From assembly GCA_033032175.1 (NCBI GenBank), contig CM065312.1, positions 1,426,001 to 1,490,000 of the forward strand: 64,000 nucleotides of DNA, written 5' to 3'. This stretch comes from Saturnia japonica. Taxonomy: Eukaryota; Arthropoda; Insecta; Lepidoptera; Saturniidae. The notes beneath the pieces are model-generated. The model was not told the DNA's origin. It saw only the letters and a list, made by a program, of their open reading frames with translations, and did not search any database. The translations under genes and the position numbers were made by a program. Below are positions 1 to 10,262 of the stretch, in pieces (the stretch's first letter is position 1; every line of letters starts with the position of its first letter).

Positions 1-429
1 TTAAAGGTTTTTTAAAAATAGTAATACGGCAAAGTGACTGAACTGTACCTGATGGTGACTGTTCACAGTACAGTTCAATAACAGTGTCACTGTCATGCAT
101 AAGTAGAAACTTGATATGCACCGGCGGATCCTGAAACGCGATGCGACTAATCGAGTCATTATTATAGGTTTTTCACATGATGTATGGTGGTCGCGAACCC
201 GTTGCGCTGAACAACCCTACCACTCCGCTTCTTCTGTATGCTGCATCGGTTTGAAAACGTAAAACATGATCGACGAAGGAATGACAAAATATATGTATAT
301 AGCGCGAATGTATATGGCTGTTGAAGCCGAAGACAAGAGATTTAATAATGCATATCAAATAAAAAACGTACGAACCATGAGGTATTTAATTGTAGTGTTA
401 AAACATCAGTTTTTTTGAACAATCTACAG
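1..429. other. gene-free sequence
   Basis: No coding region is supported. The stretch around 20-120, with phrases such as CCTGATGGT and CAGTACA, resembles the degraded 3' parts of jockey-like LINEs seen more clearly at 11.1, 49.3 and 58.7 kb, but similarity is too short to call. Short open frames here lack codon bias and splice context. Confidence 0.3.
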
Positions 430-620
430 TAATCGATAGTATTTAAAAAAACAATCGATTATCCAACTGTATATCGAAAAAAGTAATAGCGAAAAAAGAT
501 CATTCGCGGAAATGTTCCTGGTTTTCGTAAAAATATCCCGAAATTTATAAGGGAAATTTACAATCGATGGTTCTATTTTAACAATCGATTGATCCATAGT
601 ACAAATTACTATCGATTAAT
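430..620. promoter_or_regulatory. cluster of five ATCGAT motifs
   Basis: Five ATCGAT hexamers lie at 432-437, 454-459, 563-568, 584-589 and 611-616, most extended as CAATCGAT or TATCGAT. Chance would give well below one in 190 bp. In insects TATCGATA-type sites bind DREF and BEAF-32-like factors at promoters and insulators; that role is inferred from general knowledge, and no gene start is visible nearby. The cluster could also be part of an unrecognised inverted-repeat element, because similar CAATCGATT words occur facing each other. Confidence 0.3.
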
Positions 621-1893
621 TGCTGTTTTACGGCTAGAATATGAGCAGCAGTCAAATTTGATGATAATGTAGGTATAAGGGATTAATTTAGCGATCTCTC
701 GATTTGCTTGGACAGACAGCAGTGGTGGTTCATCGTTTATGCCTACCCCACTAGTGACATTACTTAACGAATATTTCGCACAATATAGAATGTGTAATAA
801 TATACAATCTAACAGCTGTCGTGTTGGTTAGCTAACAGATTGTAAATAGATGGTGTTTCCTACATTTTAGTTGAATGCCATCATCAGATTGCATTCCTAA
901 TGAAAATGTATTTTTAAATAAAAAATTTAACGGAAACATTAATGTTAAAATATTTGTCTATTTTTCTCAAATAGCGAGAACCCTTAGGTAGCTTTAAAGT
1001 TATGTTTGAAACGTGAATTTTCATGAAGGATTAAGATAGATATGGCGTTACTAAAAAAAAACGAAAAAGATATAATATACAGAGATTATGTAAATGAGCA
1101 ATTATTATATAATACATGTACTTCTCGGAACGGCTCTATCGATTTTAATGAAATTTCGTATTTGCAAAATGTTTTATTTCCTAACATTACCTAGATAGTT
1201 GTATTTTTTTGCAACACATCGAGCTACGATCTTTCGCCTGTACATGTAGATATTATTGATGATGCGTCAAATGTATATACGTATTGTACAGTAGAGGTTA
1301 CGAAGCTTTTCAGCTAAAAGTTAGCTATAGATCAAAGTACACAAGTAAATTATAGCTAAATAACTTTATAACAGTTTCAATAGAGTTATCCGGCTTTCCG
1401 GAAATTTCTGGCCACGGCCCAACCGGACCGGATATTTATGTCCCGCCGGTTTCTTATTGCAACTATACGTAGTGTTAATTAGGTGTGTCTCGTAAATTCT
1501 CTCTGGGAGACGCGCGGGTTAAATGACCCGCAAAAGTCCCGATACTGATACGTGACGTGCGGTTAATCCGGTTCATACGGACTGCATCAGAATTTATCAA
1601 CATTTTTCGGGTTGTTGTTAACCGAGGTTTTTGTATCATGTAATTAATGCACTAAGATGTAGTCAATATTTTGTTCACGAGGCGGGGAATGGAGAAGCAG
1701 ACAAGCAAGGAAAAATAATTAATTTTTTGCATATAGAACATTGCTTTGTAAAGAAATATTTGAAACTCGATTGACAATGTTTTCAAAGTGTTCGTTAAAA
1801 ATAGCAACACTATTTTTTCCAACAAGAGTGTTTACACATAACGCTAGAAATGAAGTTTGGAAAACGTTCCAGTCATCGACAAGAGCCGGTAAA
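621..1893. other. gene-free AT-rich sequence
   Basis: No conserved coding frame, RNA gene or recognised repeat was found. A GC-richer part at about 1390-1620 has no open frame of interest. Short frames around 1720-1904 are chance frames running into the next element. Confidence 0.4.
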
Positions 1894-2551
1894 GGGCCAT
1901 CCATAAATTACGTCACACGTTTAGGGGTTGGGAGGGGTCAACGAAGTGTGACAAGGGGCGGGGAGGGGACCCAAATTTTATGACATCACATTTTTTCAAA
2001 ATATAATATTTTATATCTAAGTACATTAGAACTTCTTTAAGTCGAAAACCTCCCAAACTCGAAAGAATGTGTTCCCTTCCATTCAAGCCCCAAAACCTCT
2101 GTTGCACTAAATCTCAACCCTCTAGTCAAAATAATCAGAGAAAAAATTAAATTGGACTTCTGTATCTCGAACATAGCAATGTTTTATTTAACAACTTTTA
2201 CAACCCGATTATTTGAAACTTATCACCTTTATAGTTCGCAGAAAAATAAGTTATGTTAGTTATGGATTAAGTTTTTATCTTTCATTAAAGTGATTTTTTT
2301 TTAATGTTTTGTTAATTTTTATACCTTTGTTTGATTTGATGTCGATTTTATTGAAAAATAATTTAAATGGAAATTAAAATAATTTCCGAATACTGCTGTT
2401 TTAATTTCATAAATTTCTAATTATAAAATAACAAAATATGTGACATCACACCTAGGTAGGGAGGGGTCCCACAAATGTGACCAGCTGTGACAAGGATGGG
2501 GGAGGGGTCATAAAATCATGAAATTCATGTGACGTAATTTATGATTAGCCC
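1894..2551. mobile_element. non-autonomous DNA transposon (MITE-like), 658 bp
   Basis: The left end reads GGGCCATCCATAAATTACGT and the right end, read on the opposite strand, GGGCTAATCATAAATTACGT: imperfect terminal inverted repeats of about 24 bp, both continuing CACA. Subterminal parts are G-rich blocks (GGGAGGGGTCAACG, GGGGAGGGGACCC on the left; GGGAGGGGTCCCAC, GGGGGAGGGGTCAT on the right) and both carry TGTGAC/GTCACA words, so the ends are compound. The interior (about 2000-2430) is AT-rich with no transposase frame, so it must have been mobilised in trans. I could not identify a clean target duplication, so the superfamily is undecided. Confidence 0.6.
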
Positions 2552-3480
2552 GTTAGAAACTAGATCGCGTTTTTCTTTTGTTAAGCGGTGTTCATAATAA
2601 GTAATGTTAACATTTTTTTTTTGTGGGGATGCACAGAGAAGGAATCATTTCCAAACATCACTATCAATTCACGTAATGGTCTTATCATCACCTTATAGTA
2701 AACTTTTATACAGCATAACTCTACATCGCTCTACGTGTTAATTAAACTTTTGTCCAGCAAATCGGTAATTACTTTGTGTGGGACAAAGGGAGGATCCTCC
2801 GACCAGACGGGTGTTATGTCTGGCGGGCAGCTGCCAAACGGTTGTTGTCGGGTTCATATATTATATAACAATATATTTCATTTGTTGGGTTATTTTTTTT
2901 AATATCGCGATGTAGGATATGTCGTGTGGCGAGATAGATGTCGCTACAACTTTAAAAATTTATTGTGCAACCGATTACCATTATCTAAAAAAAACTTTTA
3001 TTTGTGAGTCTAAAACATAACATGAATAATTTTAATTTGTGTTTATTTTTTGTATTAAAATTATGTCGGTATATAAAGGTTATACTATCCTTGTTTGCTA
3101 ACTGTCGTTATTTCCTCGCTTGTTGTTTAGTCGGTGTATCACATATCGTGATGGAGGCTTAGGTACTACGACATTCCGAAGGCTCTCTGTTCAGTCCCTA
3201 GAGATTACAACTCAGTAAGCAAACATTAATTTATATCAAATATTGAAATTAAAAATACATTTTCATTAAATTTTTGATGTAATTACGGCATGTATGATTA
3301 TTTCCCGGTTTGCTTCCGAGTACGTCGGTGCATATTAATTAAAATTATCTGCTTTTACTGATAATGGTTTGTTGTCTTTAAACTTAACAGGTTTAGCCTC
3401 AATGACGTTATCGCACGTTAAGACTCTCTTGGTACAGCTGCTAGAACATATCTATATGGTCTTGGCGACATATTTTTTTC
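2552..3480. other. gene-free sequence with one short dispersed repeat
   Basis: Around 2627-2690 is a roughly 50-bp block starting GGGGATGCACAGAGAAGGAA that recurs at about 53533-53597. A 12-bp perfect palindrome, GGAGGATCCTCC, sits near 2790. At about 3070 a TATAAA lies upstream of a moderately GC-rich stretch, but no open frame or first exon follows convincingly. Nothing else recognised. Confidence 0.35.
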
Positions 3481-3483
3481 CTG

Positions 3484-3610
3484 TAGGTGGTAGCCGTTCA
3501 AACTGGCATTAGAAGAGATCTATGCTATTGTTTCATCACGATGTTTTCCTTTACCGAAAGCTCAGACTCACTGCAGGATTCGAACTTAGATCGATCGACG
3601 TCCTGGAACT
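3484..3610 (-). repeat. degraded tRNA-derived SINE, family A
   Basis: The block follows the order seen in better copies (46.3, 48.1, 62.3 kb): TGGCATTAGAA, GATGTTTTCCTTTACC, GCTCAGACTCACTGCAGGATTCGAAC, then GATCGATCGACG. Read on the minus strand this places a B-box-like GTTCGAATCC near the head, as expected of a tRNA-derived SINE. The tail half is not recognisable. The A-box end is eroded. Confidence 0.45.
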
Positions 3611-3774
3611 GAAGATCCGTTACAATTTATAAATACCTCGGTTAATGAACGAGTCGCGAGAGAAGTGTACATCGTTTTGCATTAATTATTCTAATTGGCA
3701 ACAATATTAGCGCTAACACAAATACAGTCTAGAGTAACCAACATATAATTTGTGTATTGTGATACTATACTTTT

Positions 3775-3960
3775 ATTTACGACTAGCTGCGCTCGTATGG
3801 AATGCAGTGTGCCGTCGATACACGCACGAATCGTGCAAATCCCACTTCCGGTTATTTTAAAGACAAAAAATATGCTTTCTATGGGTGGTAGAAAATAGAC
3901 CAGACTTTTTTGTAGCACATTAAATTTGATATATCTCCGTACTATCGATAATTTTTTTAG
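3775..3960 (+). repeat. LINE 3'-end fragment, family P
   Basis: Opens with ACTAGCTGCGCTCGTATGGA and continues through CCACTTCCGGTTATTTTAAA, GACAAAAAATATGC, and GATATATCTCCGTA, the same order as fuller copies at 29585-30060 and 44905-46260. GCTGTGCCC...GCTTCGCTC...GTGGA phrases are typical of 3' ends of lepidopteran RTE-like LINEs; assignment to that clade is from memory of such tails. Confidence 0.45.
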
Positions 3961-4449
3961 CCTATTAGTAGAACAATGACGTAAGCTTACGAAATTTTAT
4001 ACTAATCAGTCATGCCGTTTTTTAATGAAACAATTGTTTGAACAAAATTATTTTAATAACATATTCGTGAGCAGTGTCATTTAAATAGGATATCTATCAG
4101 GAAATTTGAAAAAAAAAATACATGTACAGACAGAACTACAGATTTCATAAAATAGATTGTCTTTATATTTTCTCGCATTGCCATTAGAAGCAACGGCAGA
4201 AGGAATCGAAGCCCAATAAGGTCACCAAAAATATTTCATGCTGGCACTGGGATAGCTAAAGCCGACGACTGTCCCTAGCGATGTTAAATATTATCAATAC
4301 AAAAACAACCCAAAAACGTCCCTGTGAAGTTATTATTGATTACGCTAAAATGAAAAACGTGAACCGTTTACGCGGACATTGGAAATCCATTAGCGTCAAA
4401 AATAATATTACCAAACGGCGACAGTATCAATAAATATTGAACAGAAAAT
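3961..4449. other. gene-free sequence
   Basis: No coding frame, RNA gene or repeat recognised. Confidence 0.4.
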
Positions 4450-6060
4450 TAAACTCTCAAGTTAAATGTATATTTATTTTCGACTAGACTCAGCGTGCGT
4501 CTTAAACTTGCTTGACTTTTTTAAGATCAGTAAAATGTATGTAATAGTAAGAAAAATGATTACTACTCCTGAGGAAATCTCGAGTAAATAAGCAGAGTTT
4601 GCTGATGTCCGACTAAATCGTGATCACCATAAATCAAAAGTAGTAGTATACGCTATAGTGGAGCGCTCAGGTGTATCCAGAATCAGACGATGTATGCAAT
4701 GAAACAGGGTCGAGACCACCATGTAAATGGTGTTAAATCCCATATCACTGACAGTGAAACTATTGTTGATGTGTAATATTTGATTTCTTTAAAAGATGCT
4801 AGCTGCTGCTATACAATGAAACACGACCGTTCCGTGATTATATTTTTATTGCGACTAACTTGACAGCTTAACAATTGTACCTAACTTCACTTCTTATCTA
4901 TCATAACTAACTTCATTGCTTGACAACCGTAACTAACTTCAACACTATTTTTAACCGAAATGAAAAAAGACTGAGGTTACACACTCAATTCGAATATATT
5001 TTTTTTTATGTTACCAAAGCCATATAATAGAATATTAAAGTTTATAAGATAAATTCAGAGGTAATTATTTTTATTTTCGACTAGATTCTCAGCGGGAACG
5101 TCCCACTTTTGATTTATTTAGAGATCCGATCAAAATTATTAGTAAGGATTACTACTCTTAGGAAATCTCCAGTAAATCAACAGACGGTCGACAAATCAAT
5201 GTGATCTAACTTGGTTCGTTATATATATATTACTGCCACTGTATCCAGAATAAATACTGCTCGATGACCATTGAGTATTAATATAACTATTCATGTAATA
5301 AAATTGTTAGTGTAAATGGTTTTAGATGCTATTTATTGAAACACGCACCGCTATTAATCTTTTGCGAAACTCTCTTACATGTGTACCAAAAGGCAGCTTC
5401 TTATTTCGTAACTAGTACTTACTTGCTTACATGTCTACTTCAACATTTTTCTGAAACGACTGATGGTTACACAGTTTTGGATGTTTAATTGTTAGGAATT
5501 AGCAACTAAACCATATAAATTTATATAGAAATATAATAAAATGTATTATATAGATAAATATCAGATCAGGTGAATCCTTATTTCATAGGGTTTTTCACTT
5601 ATTCTCCGTTCGGGAACGCTTTCCCAGTTTCTCGAGTTTATTATAGCATCCCGACTCCCGACACTCAAATATTATTGAGTAACCCGGACTATATCTTACT
5701 TCGTTTTAATAAATATCCATATAATCAAAGTAGGTAAATCAAATCAAAATGTGTCTAACTTTGGTCTTCGTATTTATATATAATATTTATTTCCCTGTTA
5801 GGTAATTAATATCTGATACAAATCTGATATATAATATAACCTTTTCTTAAATAATTTTAGTGATATAATGGTTTTTGCTTTTATTGAAACTTATATTACG
5901 CACCGCATACTTAATCTTTGGGAAGGTCTCTTTTTACCCGGCTGCGAAAAAGGAGGGTTTTTTTTTCGAACGTAGTTATGTACTCTGAATACATGTCTAT
6001 TTCTTTGGCACGGTCTGTAGTCTAAACGGCTTGATGGATTTTAGCATACGAGGTGTCGTT
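4450..6060 (+). repeat. three degenerate tandem units of about 0.5 kb
   Basis: Units begin near 4465, 5060 and 5580. Shared landmarks in the same order: TATTTTCGACTAGA (4480; 5080), ATTACTACTC (4560; 5150), a GAAATCTC(C/G)AGTAAAT phrase (4575; 5163), GTATCCAGAAT (4673; 5241), TTGAAACACGCACCG-like (about 4815; 5337; 5885) and GGTTACACA near the unit end (4975; 5466). The third unit retains AAATCAAATCAAAATGTGTCTAACTT like the second. The units are diverged and indel-rich. The last one runs into a LINE-tail phrase (see 5935-6105). No coding sense is visible. Confidence 0.45.
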
Positions 6061-6105
6061 GGATTCGTCTTAATTGTGGGAGTGAAATTAGGCTATATAA
6101 TATTC
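5935..6105 (+). repeat. LINE 3'-end fragment, family N
   Basis: GCTGCGAAAAAGGAGG, TTTCGAACGTAGTTATGTA, CATGTCTATTTCTTTGGCAC, GGTGTCGTTGGATTCGTCTT, AATTGTGGGAGTGAAAT occur in this order and recur in reverse orientation at about 40380-40540 and partly at 62995-63060. It looks like a 3' untranslated tail of a LINE; no coding part remains. Confidence 0.45.
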
Positions 6106-6596
6106 AATAGTATATATAATATTTAAGTATGTAGCCTGCGAAAAAAAAAAATAGAAAAATATTTTTAATAATTGCAGTTTGTAATGCCCGCTTCGTTAGC
6201 TACCAACCTCAGTTGAAAATCTGACCCCAAGCACATACTTCTCCTACAGCTGCACCTAAAAACTAGAGATTTTTTATAAAGTAAATAAGGAAAATATATT
6301 TTTTTAAAGTGATAATTCGAATACGCGAAACCTTTTTTTATATTTAATTAACCAATACCCTGACTTGCTTCCTATTTGGGGTACTTTCCACTCTTGGCAA
6401 TTTTGTGTCTTAACCAGCGTTAAGGCTAATCGCCAGCAAATCATTATAGATGGTTCGCATGCAGGTAGTCGGTGGGTGGCATCTGCTTTTTTTTGCCTTT
6501 TATGCTCAAAACCTGTCGTGTCATATTGGGCTTCCCTTCTGCGCATCACGTGTCCAAACCAGCCTAAGCAACTTTGTTACATCTTTTATTGTATAA

Positions 6597-6775
6597 TATC
6601 TGGGTGACCGAGTTATTATAAACAAAAAAGAAAAACACACGTCTAGGTAAACTTGGAATGTAAAACATTATCTAAAGGTAAAGTTTCATCCAAATCGTTG
6701 GAGCCGTTTCCGAGAAACCAATTACATATATATATACAAGAATTGCTCACTTAATATAATGTGTTATAATATCAA
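6597..6775 (+). repeat. dispersed repeat, family D copy 1
   Basis: TCTGGGTGACCGAG, then ACTTGGAATGTAAAACATTA, GTTTCATCCAAATCGTTGGA, GCCGTTTCCGAGAAACCAAT, then an (AT)n run and ACAAGAATTGCTCACTTAAT. Near-identical blocks occur at 10087-10262 and 32757-32950, with a reversed, diverged one at about 40540-40640. The fixed 3' end and AT-dinucleotide tail suggest a LINE/SINE end. High similarity between copies suggests relatively recent spread. Confidence 0.6.
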
Positions 6776-7590
6776 CGACTTTAAAAGTTCCTCGGCTATA
6801 CTTGTTTTGGACTTTATTTACATACAATTTTTATTTATTGATTGAAAATATATGAATTGTTAAAAAAATTATTATAATTATTAATAGGTATTTAATTATA
6901 AATGTAAAAAGTAATGGAAGTTTATTTCATCCGAAAATGATCTGAGCCACTTTTCACAAAAGTAACACATAATTTTTTTCTTAATTCAATTTAAAACCTT
7001 TATATAAAAATTACAATGACGATATAAATAGCTACAAATATCCTTAAAATTAATGTAACGTTATTTGTTGTTCCAAAACAAAAAAGAAGTCTGAAGGTAA
7101 AATGCCATTGAAACTGAATAATGATATAAAGTTGGGTACTCCCTTGACGGCGATATCTATCGCAATTCGCAACTAACTCCTACAAGTTCGTCATCGCCTG
7201 AATAGCACCATGTTCCACCGACCGGTATCTGTGACGTCACTTTATTGCCGAGTTAACTGAGAAACTTTGCTTAGAGTGATCCACTTCTGTGTATCAACTT
7301 TGATAAGCCCGACTAATTCTTTTTCTACTTCGTGTAATTTAGAAACGAGAAATAAGTTTTTTTTTCTACTAGTATTAGTTCAATTCTACTAGCGATGTTC
7401 GCGTAGTTGTAAGACTATCAGCGCCTGTGAGCAAAGATAAATGAGGACCAGCGAAAATAAAAGTATGATTCTGCAACTATATCATAGCAGCTCTATCAGC
7501 CAAAGAGACTAAAATTCATTGTTGCGGACAGCGAGCGGGGCGAGCGAATAACGATAGTCTAATAGTATAAAATGAACAAGTAAATGAAAT
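6776..7590. other. gene-free sequence
   Basis: AT-rich to 7080, then a more mixed part (7100-7560) including GCGAGCGGGGCGAGCGAA near 7533. No supported gene or repeat. Confidence 0.35.
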
Positions 7591-7597
7591 AATACGT

Positions 7598-8030
7598 GTT
7601 AGGAATAAGGTTTATAAATACGTGTCCAGGAGGAAGGGAACGTGCCTATGTGTATAATTGAGTTAGCTCGAATCGTAGGTGTAGGGATTCAGTTAGTTCG
7701 CGACTTATTTGCGTACGCGACGACCGCCCGAGCCGAGGTCCGGCCACTCTGGCGCCCTCGTGCGAGTAGTCCTTATAACTTTCGTGGCTGAGTGCTCTCC
7801 GCGCTCGCCCCCAAGTCCGATGAAGCTGTAAAAGCCGCAGCGGCTTTAGGGCCCCTAAGGCTAACAGCAAGCAGCGAATCTACAAGCAAACTACAGTCAA
7901 GAACGTTATTAACAAACCACATTGTTACTACGAACTACTGTAACTTTGTAAGAAACAAGAATAAAACAAGCTCTATTAATTTAGCACACATTAAAATATT
8001 GTGGACGTCCTTTTATTCACAATATTCATA
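7598..8030 (+). repeat. possible LTR or promoter-like segment
   Basis: Begins TGTTAGGAATAAGG followed by TTTATAAATACGTG (TATA-like), a GC-rich stretch (7680-7870), then GAATAAAACAAGC near 7960 (AATAAA signal) and a T-rich end. A TG start, TATA box and downstream AATAAA inside about 430 bp is the layout of an LTR (U3-R-U5), so a solo LTR is one reading; a host promoter plus 5' exon is another. No target duplication or primer-binding site was found. Open frames over the GC-rich part (both strands) have no recognisable protein features. Confidence 0.25.
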
Positions 8031-8635
8031 TTATATGAGTACAGTGTTAGTTAAAACTTTATATCACACGTATTTAGAATGTTCTACATTATTCTATCCA
8101 TGGTACCATTTTATTAAACAATAGTACCGTAAATTTGATACATACAAGAAAAGTGCCCAATAAAAGTTTTTGAGATCACTTTCAGTTGTATTTAATGATC
8201 GAGATTTGAGATACATATATATTATACGCAAGACGACATTATTTGTTCATGATTTCAATTTCAAACAACACGCTATGCGTTGATGCAGTAAACAATTTTA
8301 AGACAGTAAACGGGCGCGGGGGTGTGGATATGGCATTTCGTATTTTATGTTTGTAAGCATTTGTTATCTTTGTCTTTTGTAGGATATTTTTTAATGTTTT
8401 TGCATTTATCTTTCGTCATCCTCATCGAGATAAAGATTTTATTCCCCGAAAAACCAAAAAATCTGACAATTAAATACGTACATAGACGATCAATCTCGAT
8501 ATTAGAATGATTAATACAATAAAAAGTTATAAAAGGAATTTGCCAACTTAGCTACAAATAGGTGGTAGTAATACGTGTCATTTTAAATAAGTTAATAGTT
8601 GTTTATCTAGACGTTTAAAGCTTTCGTGAAAGGTA
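8031..8635. other. gene-free sequence
   Basis: No coding frame, RNA gene or repeat recognised. Confidence 0.35.
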
Positions 8636-8850
8636 AGTTCCCACCAGGCGGATTAACGACCGCGCCCACACTCGCGGCTCTACTGCATTAGTCCAAGTCG
8701 CTTTTTATTTTATTTCACGTGTGTGCGGCGCGACGCGCGGCGGTCGTAACTGTTGAGTGTTCTCGACTGCTTGGCGCTCCTTGCAAGCGTGTTGCGCCGG
8801 GGCCGCAGTGTTTCGCCTGCCATTAACACCGTGATAAAGCTTCATTCACA
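8636..8850. promoter_or_regulatory. CpG-rich island, candidate promoter or 5' untranslated exon
   Basis: A stretch rich in CG dinucleotides (GACCGCGCCC, CTCGCGGCTC, GCGGCGCGACGCGCGGCGGT, TTGCGCCGGGGCCGC) stands out sharply from AT-rich flanks. There is no long open frame. Such islands in insect genomes often mark promoters or 5' UTR exons, but no coding exon follows nearby, so the role is inference only. It directly abuts a SINE on the right. Confidence 0.25.
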
Positions 8851-8871
8851 CCAAAACATTTGTTTTAAAGT

Positions 8872-9360
8872 CTTTATAGGTGTTTGGCTACAATCTCACC
8901 CTAAGTTAAGTAGCACGTTACTAAGATGGTAACACGCTATGCCTAGTAGGGGGACCGGCTCTCAACTGCAGCTGCCGGAACACACCTATAGGTGCTTGGC
9001 GATAGATTTTCTATTTGAGAGTGAGTGAGTGAATGAGTGATGAATGTGATGATAGTAAGCGGTACTGCGAGAAGAGGGCGTCCTAAAAAAACTTGGATGA
9101 ACTGTGTGAAAATAGATATGCGTGTACGGGGAGTATGTGCAGTGATGGCGGGTGATATGCTGGAGTGGAAGAAGAAGTCGTGCTGTGCCGACCCCACCTA
9201 GTATGGGATAAGGGCAGAAAAAAGAAGAGCTAGCCAGGCGGCTATTAGAAAATGTCCTACCACCACAATATGGTTTCGACACGATGTTTTGCTGACTGAT
9301 AATTTGAATTCACTTTGATGGACGCGGTGTCCATACACTCTACCAATGAGCCATCATTGT
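8872..9360 (-). repeat. tRNA-derived SINE, family A, split by a LINE end
   Basis: The left part (8872-9021) has GGTGTTTGGCTACAATCTCA, AAGATGGTAACACGCTATGC, CAGCTGCCGGAACACACCTA, GGTGCTTGGCGATAGATTTT. The right part (9230-9360) resumes with TAGCCAGGCGGCTATTAGAA, CACGATGTTTT, and ends with the eroded head containing GAGCCATCATTG. Between them about 208 bp of foreign LINE sequence is inserted. Head on the right, so the element is on the minus strand. Confidence 0.6.
9022..9229 (+). mobile_element. 5'-truncated LINE 3' end, encoding a C-terminal tail
   Basis: A reading frame from 9076 to the TAG at 9199-9201 begins GRPKKTWMNCVK and ends SCCADPT. The pattern (G-R-P-K-x2-W-x2-C-V-K-x-D-M ... W-K-K-K ... 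ADPT) is the familiar C-terminal end of RTE-type reverse transcriptase ORFs, ending a few residues after ADP. It is followed by GGGATAAGGGCAG and an A/G-rich tail, the usual 3' UTR. Retained in the middle of a SINE, so it inserted after the SINE. Confidence 0.55.
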
Positions 9361-10086
9361 TTCACGAAACGATATACAAATTCAACAAAATTATTTTTAT
9401 TTAAATATAGTAGCATGGAATAGTAACGAAACTCTACCTGGCGGTAAGCACAGTACAATTTAAAAAAAAAACAGCAAAATGACCACCAAGACATCGGCAG
9501 TCCATCTCCGGTTGTTGTAGCGTCTATGCTAACGCTGTCAAACCTTGCATTTTATATTCTAGCACTCTTAAAATAAATTAATAATGCAAATTAATAAGAT
9601 CTTATTTCAACTCGCACTATTGTACATTTCTGCATTCTTAATCTAAATCAAAAAGCTTACATACACAACATAATTAACTGTAAAATGAAAGTGAGGTCTA
9701 TTGTCTGGAAAAAGTATAGTGAAGTACAGATCATCAGATACTAAAATAAATACTAAAACGCATTTATAAGAATAGTTTGTTTTTAGTGTGATATCAGCTT
9801 TATGCGGCACACGTGTGTCGGAACGATGCTGTTGGAAACGCATCGCAGGCGGCCGCGGCAGTCTATGTGCACTCATCTCGCGAACTGGGTTATCCATGAA
9901 AGACGTAACTATATGTGAATTAAATTTTTCTCCCACCCGCGGAACGTAGAGAGCTCGCTTTAATTTACGTTTCACATATTTTGTATCTCTTTTTTTACAT
10001 TCAACTTTTGTAATTTCGGTTTGTTTTTTATTTTTATTTCACATTACTTTGATGTTCTTGGAGCTATAACACATTATTCTAAACTA
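9361..10086. other. gene-free sequence
   Basis: No supported gene. A mixed-composition part at 9800-9960 (GGCGGCCGCGGCAG, CTCGCGAACTGGG) has an open minus-strand frame but no recognisable domain. 9430-9545 vaguely resembles the jockey-like 3' region found elsewhere. Confidence 0.3.
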
Positions 10087-10262
10087 TATCTGGGTGACCG
10101 AGCTTTGCTCAGTGTGTTAAAAAAAGCACTTATCTAGGTATACTTGGAATGTAAAACATTATCCAAATACAAAGTTTCATCCAAATCGTTGGAGCCGTTT
10201 CCGAGAAACAAATTACATATAGTATATATACAAGAATTGCTCACTTAATACAATAAGATTAT
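10087..10262 (+). repeat. dispersed repeat, family D copy 2
   Basis: TATCTGGGTGACCGAGCTTT, ACTTGGAATGTAAAACATTA, AAAGTTTCATCCAAATCGTT, GGAGCCGTTTCCGAGAAACA, TATATATACAAGAATTGCTC. It matches the 6597 and 32757 copies almost base for base over about 110 bp. Confidence 0.6.

Noticed and set aside
7646..7870. Minus-strand ORF MLLALGALKPLRLL…
   Set aside because: Open because the block is GC-rich; no domain, and the region looks like an LTR or promoter-type segment instead.
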